Both the position numbers and the translations under genes were made by a program. The notes under the pieces are model-generated. The model was not told the origin of the DNA. It did no database searches and saw only the letters and a program-made list of their open reading frames with translations. A stretch of DNA of 8,594 bases from Puniceicoccales bacterium (GTDB lineage: Bacteria > Verrucomicrobiota > Verrucomicrobiia > Opitutales > UBA953): positions 1 to 8,594 of the forward strand of contig JAITXH010000051.1 in NCBI GenBank assembly GCA_031284845.1, in the 5' to 3' direction. Below, piece after piece: positions 1-7,400 of the stretch (position 1 is the stretch's first letter; each line of letters opens with the position of its first letter).

Positions 1-432
1 CGGAAATTCGATGTAGCGCCCGGCAAGTAGCGTCGCCAATTCCGACGAGAGCAGGCGGGCGTTGGAACCGGTAATGAACACTTCCCGATTCGCCTTCCCC
101 GACCACGACGCCACGATGCGTTCCCAGCCTTCGATTTCCTGCACTTCGTCCACGCAGACGACCGTCCGCCCGCGTTTGCCCTTGAGTGCCTTGTCCACAT
201 GCGCGGCGAGTGCGTGGTAATCGCGGATGGCGTCGAAGGCGTAATCTTCCTTGTCCACATAGACGATGTTTCGTGCCGGAACGCCGTCGGCTCGCAGTTG
301 GGCGAGGATTTGGCGCAACAGAAAACTCTTCCCGGAGCGGCGCATTCCGGTGAGGACTTTGATTACCGGCGTCCCCAAAAACGGGGCAATCGTGGTGAAA
401 TAATCATTTCGAGTATAAACGAAGTTTTTCAT
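1..432 (-). CDS. AAA-family ATPase (DUF4143-type ATP-binding protein), 5' part only
   Basis: The first 144 residues of a P-loop ATPase are visible; the rest runs off the left edge. The start is the ATG at 432-430, giving MKNFVYTRNDYF, and no Shine-Dalgarno sequence precedes it. A Walker A motif, GMRRSGKS, lies at residues 29-36. A Walker B strand, VVCVDEVQ, lies at 91-98, with the acidic pair D95-E96. A sensor-like strand, VFITGSNARLL, is followed by LAGRY near residues 136-140. This layout (short N-terminus, P-loop near residue 30, VDEVQ, TGSNA, LAGR) is typical of the AAA_14/DUF4143 group of bacterial ATPases, which are often patchy accessory genes with poorly known function. The C-terminal DUF4143 or nuclease-like part is not visible, so the exact subfamily is open. 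The gene lies downstream of vapC on the same strand, and its start region is one of the two 63-bp repeats bracketing vapBC. Confidence 0.88.
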   Translation of the reverse strand, partial: MKNFVYTRNDYFTTIAPFLGTPVIKVLTGMRRSGKSFLLRQILAQLRADGVPARNIVYVDKEDYAFDAIRDYHALAAHVDKALKGKRGRTVVCVDEVQEIEGWERIVASWSGKANREVFITGSNARLLSSELATLLAGRYIEFP

Positions 433-470
433 GTTTTTTGAAAAGTTACGAGTATAGTCGAAATCTTTTT
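408..470. repeat. 63-bp direct repeat R1, at the ATPase start
   Basis: This element matches 1288-1350 at 52 of 63 positions in the same orientation and without gaps. It holds two copies of a near-palindromic motif, TTCGAGTATAAACGA (408-422, degraded) and TACGAGTATAGTCGA (447-461), 39 bp apart. On the minus strand it spans the 5' leader, start codon and first eight or so codons of the ATPase gene. The minus-strand hexamer TATACT in the 447-461 copy lies about 20 nt upstream of the ATG and resembles a -10 box. It may therefore be promoter plus operator, coding relic, recombination site, or a mix of these. The repeat itself is certain from the bases; its role is inferred. Confidence 0.85.
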
Positions 471-509
471 CTGCGTTGGCAAGCGCAAAAATGTGGGGCT
501 GGATGCGAC

Positions 510-923
510 TCAGAGGACGGAAACTCCCGCGTGGCGGGCGGCCTTGGCAAGAGCTTTATCTGTGGTGGCGAGCACGGCCTGCCGCCGGAGAGCAAGTTCG
601 AGATAGGCTGCGTCGTAAACGGTCAGCGCATACTGCCGGGCAAGCGCAATCGTTGCCGCGTAAGCATGAACAGAAGTTTCGTTGTCCGTTTGAATCGGCA
701 ACGACTGGAGTAAAAGAAATGCTTCGGTGAGGTCGGCATGAGTCGCCCGTTTGCGGCGCTCTGCCATGAGCAAGCCGTTTGCGACTTCCACGCACCAATG
801 CGCAGGAACGTATCCGGGGATGCCGTTTTCAAGGGCATCCAGCGCCCGCAATGCAGCACTGCCGCGTTCGTCTTGCAGAACGAAACCCAGCGCAATACTG
901 CCGTCAACGACGAGAGAGTCCAT
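510..923 (-). CDS. vapC: VapC-family PIN-domain ribonuclease toxin
   Basis: This is a 137-aa PIN-domain protein, the usual VapC length. The four acidic positions expected of the Mg2+-dependent RNase site are visible: D7 in LVVDGSIAL, E46 in WCVEVANGLL, D104 in YDAAYLELA and D122 in ATTDKALA. VapC toxins cleave RNA, often initiator tRNA or rRNA loops, and are held inactive by their antitoxin; the target here cannot be read from sequence. The ATG at 923-921 begins 19 nt after the antitoxin stop codon, so the two are very likely one transcript. No Shine-Dalgarno sequence is present. The motif normally reads VVDAS; a Gly replaces the Ala (VVDGS), which is tolerable in the family. The gene appears intact and probably active. 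Confidence 0.9.
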   Translation of the reverse strand: MDSLVVDGSIALGFVLQDERGSAALRALDALENGIPGYVPAHWCVEVANGLLMAERRKRATHADLTEAFLLLQSLPIQTDNETSVHAYAATIALARQYALTVYDAAYLELALRRQAVLATTDKALAKAARHAGVSVL

Positions 924-942
924 CGGCGGAGATGTTGTTTGT

Positions 943-1203
943 TTAGATGCGCCGACCTGCGGAGATGAGGTCTCGCGTGGTTTCTCCGGCGGGCAATACC
1001 AGTCGTGTGCGCAATGCGCGCAAACGGGCGAAAACGGAATGGTCCACTTTGGGGCTCGCAGGCACCAAACGTGCCACAGCGCGTGAATGGCGCGTAATAG
1101 TTACTTCGCGCCCGCTTGTCACCCAATCCAGAAGCTCTGGAAGATGAGTTTTGGCTTCGTATGCGCCTACCGTTTTCGTTTCAGCCAATGTTGTCTTATT
1201 CAT
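943..1203 (-). CDS. vapB: Phd/YefM-type antitoxin of the VapBC pair
   Basis: This is an 86-aa antitoxin. The N-terminal half, with VGAYEAKTHLPELLDWV followed by EVTITRHSRAVARLVP, is a clear Phd/YefM fold signature (DNA-binding dimer). The C-terminal tail, ending in LISAGRRI, would be the toxin-neutralising segment. I chose the ATG at 1203-1201 because the conserved fold starts about 12 residues later. An upstream in-frame GTG at 1287 would add 28 unconserved residues that read through the tandem operator-like repeats. The partner is the PIN toxin immediately downstream, so this is a vapBC operon with a Phd-type rather than AbrB-type antitoxin, a common combination. Such antitoxins normally repress their own operon, fitting the repeats at 1207-1227. 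Confidence 0.88.
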   Translation of the reverse strand: MNKTTLAETKTVGAYEAKTHLPELLDWVTSGREVTITRHSRAVARLVPASPKVDHSVFARLRALRTRLVLPAGETTRDLISAGRRI

Positions 1204-1206
1204 AAT

Positions 1207-1227
1207 TGGTCTAAAAACTGGTCTAAA
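1207..1227 (-). promoter_or_regulatory. Tandem operator-like repeat before vapB
   Basis: Two exact 9-bp direct repeats, TGGTCTAAA on the plus strand, lie at 1207-1215 and 1219-1227, 12 bp apart and so about one helical turn. They end four bases before the vapB ATG and lie downstream of the candidate -35 box. Autoregulation by antitoxin dimers or by the VapBC complex is the rule in this family, so this is a plausible operator. The repeat is seen directly; the binding is inferred. Confidence 0.5.
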
Positions 1228-1242
1228 TCGAATCGTTGTCAA
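1214..1242 (-). promoter_or_regulatory. Candidate vapBC promoter with consensus -35
   Basis: On the minus strand, TTGACA (1242-1237) is a perfect sigma-70 -35 hexamer. A 17-bp spacer puts the -10 position at 1219-1214, where the bases (AGTTTT) match TATAAT poorly. The start site would then fall within a few bases of the vapB ATG, giving an almost leaderless mRNA. The weak -10 may mean the promoter is elsewhere, for example in the TATACT hexamers of repeat R2. Confidence 0.3.
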
Positions 1243-1273
1243 CGGGATGTTTTGCTCAACCGCCACGCAATTT

Positions 1274-1312
1274 TCAAAAAAATTCACTTCGAGTATAGTC
1301 GAGAATTTTCAT
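1274..1312 (-). pseudogene. Truncated ATPase start (12 codons then stop)
   Basis: Inside repeat R2 the minus strand reads ATG (1312-1310), then MKILDYTRSEFF and a TGA (1276-1274). The aligned start of the intact ATPase in R1 reads MKNFVYTRNDYF, sharing M-K, Y-T-R and the final F at the same positions and with the same upstream sequence. No Walker A region follows in any frame before vapB. I infer a decayed or deleted second copy of the ATPase gene 5' end. Alternatively, only the regulatory repeat is conserved and the coding match is a by-product, since only 12 codons are compared. Confidence 0.5.
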
Positions 1313-1350
1313 GTTTTATAAAACATTTCGAGTATAGTCGAAATCTTTTG
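1288..1350. repeat. 63-bp direct repeat R2, upstream of vapB
   Basis: This is the partner of 408-470 (52/63 identical). It contains two perfect copies of TTCGAGTATAGTCGA, at 1288-1302 and 1327-1341, again 39 bp apart. Between them lies a perfect 16-bp palindrome, ATGTTTTATAAAACAT (1311-1326). Each motif has TCGA arms around a TATA centre, so it is close to its own reverse complement. The minus strand carries TATACT at 1336-1331 and 1297-1292, both -10-like and both directed towards vapB. With R1 it brackets the vapBC module as a direct repeat. Confidence 0.87.
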
Positions 1351-1488
1351 GCACACTTGGAAGATGAGAAATGCGAGACGGAGGGCCTTTGTGAAGGGCT
1401 AAGGGGCAGCGCGACATCGGCGACTTTTGCGGCGGGAATCAGCACACTGTCCACTGAGTCCATAATGCCCGCTTGTTGTCCGCTGGCG

Positions 1489-4400
1489 CTAATCCACAAC
1501 AAGCGGGATACTTTCGCTGTGGGCGTTGAACTCAGGGGCATACATGCACTGGATTTCTGCAATGCCGCTGGGATACGCACCGCGTAACTGAACACGCACC
1601 GGATATTCAAAAATGTGTGTTCCGGCAGGAAGCCAATCTATGAAGAAGTGCGTGGCCGTGTCTTTCGTGGACTCATAATACCCTAAACCGTCTCGCCAAC
1701 GATAGCCGCTCAAGACGTTTACCGGCTCGGTGCCGCTGCCGTGCTGGTCTTTCAAGTGCATAAACTCCATGTCGCGGTCAGTGCGCAATTCAAGGCGGAC
1801 AATAAGAGTGTCGCCGGGATTCACTTTGCTTTGTGAAACAGAGACAAGCGCTTTGCCCGACTTTGTGAGAACTTGCTTCCACAACGTTTTCTTGAGCTTC
1901 AACGGCGTCTTGTCGTGAGGAGTGATTTTCCCGATGTCCTGAAAATACTGCCATGTCACACTTCCCCACGCGACACCCGGCGTAGCCTTGGAGACGGTGA
2001 TCTTGCCCATGCCCGGCACGATCGCAGGCGCGGCAATACGCTCGACGTAAAAACCGGTTCCGGGAACAACGTTACGGGGGACGACAGAGTGCGCTCCGAG
2101 TTTGATGGAGACGAGGGCGTCAGAAGCGAGAAGCGGGATGGGCGCTGGCTTAGAATCCTGAGCGGCAGCTTGGAGTAGCAACGCGTAGATGGCATCGGTG
2201 GTGGCCTTGGTCGTAGGCCAGGACTGGGCCTGCTTTTGCTTGAGGAGCCAAGTTTGAAGCTCGTTAAGGAATGCAGGTTCTGGAGCGATTTCAGAAAAAG
2301 CTTCGATGAGGAGCGCGTGAGTCTCAATGGGCGCTTCATGCCAATACCAACTGCGGGAGGCCGCGTTTTCAGACCAGAAAGCGCCAAGATCGGGATCGCT
2401 TTTGGCGCGTTCGCGGAGGGAACGCAAGATGGTCGCTGGGACCGCGCTCCCAGTGCGGTGCAAGGCCAGAGCAACGTGGGCCTGCGATTGCAAGGGGAGC
2501 TTCTGCCAATGGGCGAGGGCTTGCTCCGTGAAGTAGGCGTAGGCTTCGACGTGTTCGGCGGCAATGGCGGATTTCGTGAAAAAACTCCGCGAATACAGAT
2601 GATGGGCTATGTCCGAGCTCAGGTGGTTTTCTTTGCGGTAGTCAGTCGCACGCCGAGTGGCGTCGGCCTTGATGCGGCGAAGCTCCGCAGAAAGCCATCC
2701 ATCGAGATACAGAAGGGTGCTTGTGGTAAGCCAGGAGTCCTTTTCGATGCCAAGGTGCTGCAGCTTGCCAAACCCGGCGATGATGTGGCGCGTGATGTAG
2801 CCGTCGGCAGGGCCGCCGGGGAACCAACTCCAGCCACCGGAAGATAGTTGGCGCTCGGAAAGTTTTTTGAAGGCAGCAGTCAGTTCGGTGTCAGTGCGTT
2901 TTTTGTCGAAGAGGATGCCGATGTTGCGGCGTTGCGCAGATTCGCTTTCTGCGGCGCGCACCCACGGAGTTTCCTCGATGAGGATGGTTTTGAGGTCTTC
3001 GTTTTTGAAGAGCGGCGATTCCAAAGCCGGGGTGTTCTTCCATTGCGCAAAGACGCTGGCGATTTTGGGGTCGGCGTTGGCGATGTGCCGTGCGAGGGCG
3101 TTGGCGTAATAGCGGCTGAAGAGCTGTTCGCTGCATTCGTAGGGGAACTCCATGAGGTAGGGCAACGCCATGACCGCAGACCATGCGGGGTTGGAGAACA
3201 TCTGCACGGTGAGGGATTCGTGGCGGAGTGTGGGGTCGGCGGCAGAGGCGAGTAGCTTTTCAAAACGGAAAGTGCGGGAGGCACTGGGAGCGCGAGTCTC
3301 TGACTCGCTGTTTGATGCGGGTCGGAGGCCCGCGTTCCCAGTAGCCGAAAAGGTGAGACTTTCCGTGACGAGTTGGCGGCGGCTGAGGACGGGCAGGAAA
3401 CCCTCTTCGCCATCGGTGAGCAGCCCGGCGGTGGCGACGGCCTTGTAGATGAGGTAGCCTTGCCCGTCGGGGACACGGATGCGCCAGGCCAGAGATTGGG
3501 AACTGCGCGGCGCGAGCGTGAAGGCACGTTCGGGGGTGGTGTTGGCGAGACGGGCATCGGCGGATGCGAGGTTGAGTGCGTCGGTAAAGTTGAGGCGAAC
3601 GCGGCCCGACTGCGGAGCGGTAGACTTGTTCGTGAGCTTGACTGTGAGTTCGAGGGTATCGCCCTCGCGGACGAAGCGCGGGGTGTTGGGCTGCACCATG
3701 AAGTCCTTGGAAGTGGTGATGGTGTCGTTGTAAATCGCGCCGGAGCGCAACGCGGCGTCGTGGGCAAAGGCGAGGAACTTCCAGCGCGTAAGGCTTTCGG
3801 GCATGGTGAACTCGATACGCACGGTGCCGTCGGGTTCAGCCAGAAGCGAGGGGAAGAAAAAGGCAGTCTCTGTGAGATTTTTCCGGGGGACGATGGCGGT
3901 GAGGGCGGCGGTATCTTTGTCTCCGGCAAAGCCAGCGGGCACGGATTCCCCGCCACCGGCTGATCCGAAAAGGGTCACTATGCTTCGCCCACCGAAACTG
4001 GACAAAAGGAGGAGCGGGTGAAAACTGTGGTCCCATTCCCTATACTCGTCGCGGCACCAAACAGAGAACCGCTTGGAAGTGTCCACGAGATTTTGAACTG
4101 CGGTATCACTTTCGCGTAGCAGCTCTTGCTGCTGCAAGCTGTAGGCACCAAGCTGAGTCTCGCTATAAAAGATACTGTCCAGACCTCTCCATGTGTGTGC
4201 CCCAAAAGCGTCAAGAGAGGCGTCGTAGAGTGCGGCGGCAAGCTGGAACGGGGAGGAGGCGGGAGCGGAATTTCCGGCTTGGACGGGTTTAATTTTGAGC
4301 GTCCATGTTTCGCGAGCGCCGGGGGTGAGACGTGTGCGGAAACGCTCTGTGCTGATTTCCAGTTTTTTGTTTTCCCACGGGACATCTACTACGTGGCTCT

Positions 4401-7400
4401 CGTGGTAAAAACGGTTCTCGCACATTTGCAGGACGTGCAGCGTAAAGCCGCCGCGCAGGGATTCCGTGACGGGCATGGTGATGTGCTCTTGGGTGCACTC
4501 CGGATTTGTCCAGAAGCGCTGGAGGATTTTTCCCTGATGCTCAATGCTGACGAGGGCGCGGACACTCGTGTAGCCACTGCTCCAGAGGGCAGAAAAAGTA
4601 TCACCGGGTTGAAGCGTTAATTTCTGCACGGTGACCATGAATGGCAGTCGGATGGCGCTTTTGGGGGCGGCAAGGGCATAGACGTTGAATCGTTTTTCGC
4701 CGCGGACGATGTCTCCGATGCTAGTCTTCGTCGTGAAGACAGCGCGGTAAATTCCTTCCGGAAGATTCGCTTGCGCGGTGGTGCGCCCATTGGCATCGAG
4801 GGCAAACGGCGCGGTGAAGACGGCGGGGAGACGTTCCCAGTTGTCCGGGTCGGCGGGGTCTTTCTCGGCGCAAAGATTGTTCAGAAAACCATGAAAATTT
4901 TCAGCGCTTTTGCGGAGGACTTTTTCGGGTTGCCGGAGTGGATGGATGGTGAGCGTGCCTGCGGCGGCGAGCTGCGGTAGCGTGCCGGAGATGAAGAGCA
5001 GGACCGGGCGTCCGGCTTCCTGCCATTCGTCCACATAGATTTCAACGTTGGGGGCAGGAGCTTCGCTGGCGATTGTGCGAGTAGCATCGCGGGTTTCGCC
5101 GATGCTGTCGGTGACTTCGACCACGACGTCGAAATCGAGACGGGAGACGTGGACTGTTTTTCGTGAAGCGCGGAAGGTGAGGGTAAAGTTTCCTGCGGAG
5201 TCGGTGCTGGCGGTGCCGTGGGCGATTGTCTTTTTGCTGCGGGAGTAGGTATTCGCGTGGACCTTCCATTTGACCTGTGCGCCATCCACAGGGAAGCCAT
5301 TGGTAGAGTGGGCGGTGCCTGAGAGGGTTACGTTGCGTTCCGCTGTTTGCAGGAATTCCGGAGCATTGAGCGTGACCTCAAACTTGGGACGTTTGTATTC
5401 CTCGACGGAGATTCCAACACCGTCATAACAGTTTTTTTCATCGGTCGTCAGAGTATAGTGTCCAGTGAGTTTTCCGTGAGGGAGGACGAAGCTGCCGGAA
5501 AAAGAGCCAATGCTGTCGGGGATGAGTGTGAGGCGGGCGCTCTCTTTATGGTTGGGGTCTTTGAGCAGCACGGTGCGTGGCACAGATGGAATCGGCGTGT
5601 AAGTTTTCGTGCGATGGTTGGCGGAAAGCGCAACACCTTTGAAATGGAGAGTCTGGCCAGGGCGGTAAATGGCGCGGTCGGTGAAGAAACGAAAGTGGAT
5701 CTGGTTTTCATCCAGTTTCTCTTTTCGCGATGACCGGATTTCGGAGGCGACCGAGAGGCATTGTCCGTCCCGGGCCTCAGCAAACAAGACGATGTCGGCG
5801 GCGTCATCGGGGAGAGCGATAGCAAAGCTGCCGTCGGCATCGGTGATGGCGGACGAAAGCGGGATACTATCGCGATTATCCCTCCCGCGAGGAATCCCCC
5901 GGATATCCGGGTAGGTGCTCTCTTCGTCCTCCTCCTGTTTTCTTTCCTGTTCCTGATTTCTCTCCTCGCGTTGTTGGCGATGCCACGCGGAGACGGTGGC
6001 CCCGGAGACAGGCACACCGGTGACGGCGTTTAAGACGTGCCCTTGGACTTGATAATCGGAGACACTGTCTGTTTTGGTGTTTGGGTTGGCATCGAACACC
6101 AACGCGAGGTCGCTTACCCAAAATGTGTCATGGAGGATGGTGTTTCCTTTCGTAGAAAAATCTCCGGTGGCGCTGGCGAGGAGGTGGTAAAATCCGGGGG
6201 TGAGACCGCCGGGAGCCGCGACTGTGTGGGCGCGGATGGCGTGATCGGGGGTCGCGGGTAACTCGGTGCTCCAGGCTTGGGCGGGAGTGCTTTTGAGGAG
6301 GGCGGTAAACTTGGCGGCACCGGGAGATTCGGGGCGTTGGCTTACCCGGTATTCGAGGGTTTCTTTCCAATCGGCTGGGACGATGCGGAAGTGAACTTTG
6401 GACAGATTGCGGTAGCGGATAGTGATCCCGGGCAACGGCGCGTTCCAGACGGTTTCGGTGGTGATGCGTTTCAATTCAGGGTCTTGGATTCCGGCGATGA
6501 TTGCGGCGCAGCGGCGACCTCCGGCGCTGTCCGGGTGCAGGGCGCGGCCTTGCTCAGCTATTTTGAGCGCATCGAGCGGCACGGGGACAGAAGGTGCGTC
6601 CAGAAATTCCCAGTAATGTTCGGCACGTTCGTTGATGTCATAGGCGAGTTCTGCGAGAGCGGCGGCAGCAGGTGTGCATTTTTCAAAGCGCGTGGCGCAG
6701 GCGCGCAGTGCCTGTTGGAAACGAGTTCGGGTGTGTTTATCGTCGGGGAGGATTTCTTTTGCCCAGAGGATTCGGGAGAGGTCGGCGTCGGCCAGTGCGG
6801 TGGGGCTGGCAGTGTCGGCGAGACGAAAACGGAGAAGTTCCTGATAGAGCGCGACGGCGCGAAGGAGAGCCGGAACGGCATCGCCGGAGATTTCCAATTC
6901 GGCGGCAGGGTTCCAGTCGAGAAATTCTTTGAGTGTGCCGAGGAGCGGAGAATTGGCGTCGGGGTCAAACAAAGCCCAGGGAGACTCATCATCAGCGAGA
7001 TCGGAAGCGTCGTTCTCGTAGTTTTTGAGGCTGTAGCGCTTGATGACTCTGTGAGCGATGAAGTCGTAGAGCGTGGGGCGAAGAGAATCGTTTGGGGTGT
7101 CACCTGTTCTGAGCACAGAATCGAAGGCCGTAACAGGAGTGCGCTGGAGCAACGCGGGGTCGGCGAGGGCGATTTCGCAGAGGCTGAAGATTTTTTTGTG
7201 AAGCCGGATAGAGTCCCATCCGAGAAAATCTTCGCTGGTATTTTGCCTGCGCTCCGTGGTGTTTAAATCTCTTCTATTTCCCCGGGAATAGCGGTCGCTG
7301 ATTTCCGCGATGATGATGGCGAGCATGGATTTCAAGGCGGGCGAAGCCTTATCCATGTGGGCGGTGAGTGTGCGGATGCGTGCACAGGTGGTTTCGAGAG

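Larger units (their letters stand above)
1204..1488. other. Intergenic region between the A2M gene and vapB
   Basis: This 285-bp gap has no complete gene. From right to left it holds an unassigned stretch (1351-1488), repeat R2 (1288-1350), a truncated ATPase start (1274-1312), an AT-rich spacer, and the candidate vapBC promoter and operator. I see no convincing rho-independent terminator after the A2M stop. The best hairpin, around 1386-1400 (GGCCTT, TGTG, AAGGGC), is short, imperfect and lacks a T-run. Confidence 0.6.

Noticed and set aside
623..1126. 167-residue minus-strand frame overlapping vapB and vapC
   Set aside because: No conserved motif and fully overlaps two well-supported genes in another frame.
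943..1287. Longer 114-residue form of the antitoxin from a GTG at 1287
   Set aside because: The extra 28 residues lie across the tandem repeats and candidate promoter and show no match to the Phd fold.
408..1350. CRISPR array
   Set aside because: There are only two pairs of a 15-bp motif, and the sequence between them is itself conserved between the pairs, so it is not unique spacer DNA.
1386..1400. Possible terminator hairpin after the A2M gene
   Set aside because: The stem is short with a mismatch and no T-run follows on the minus strand.
1284..1610. Minus-strand frame across the A2M 3' end, similar to one at 7520-7795
   Set aside because: The similarity comes from the duplicated A2M 3' ends read in the wrong frame; it diverges once the A2M duplication ends.
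2880..3956. 358-residue minus-strand frame overlapping the A2M gene
   Set aside because: Extremely Ser/Pro-rich, out of frame with the conserved A2M core and thioester domain; a composition shadow.
4038..4048. Extra copy of the CGAGTATAG motif core inside the A2M gene, plus a GAGTATAGT near 5452
   Set aside because: Only nine bases match, without the second TCGA arm or a 39-bp partner; both fit chance in an 8.6-kb window.
6277..7266. 329-residue plus-strand open frame opposite the A2M N-terminal region
   Set aside because: It is the antisense of a well-supported gene, has no recognisable domain and is Gly/Glu-rich in the way expected from the mirror of GC-rich codons.
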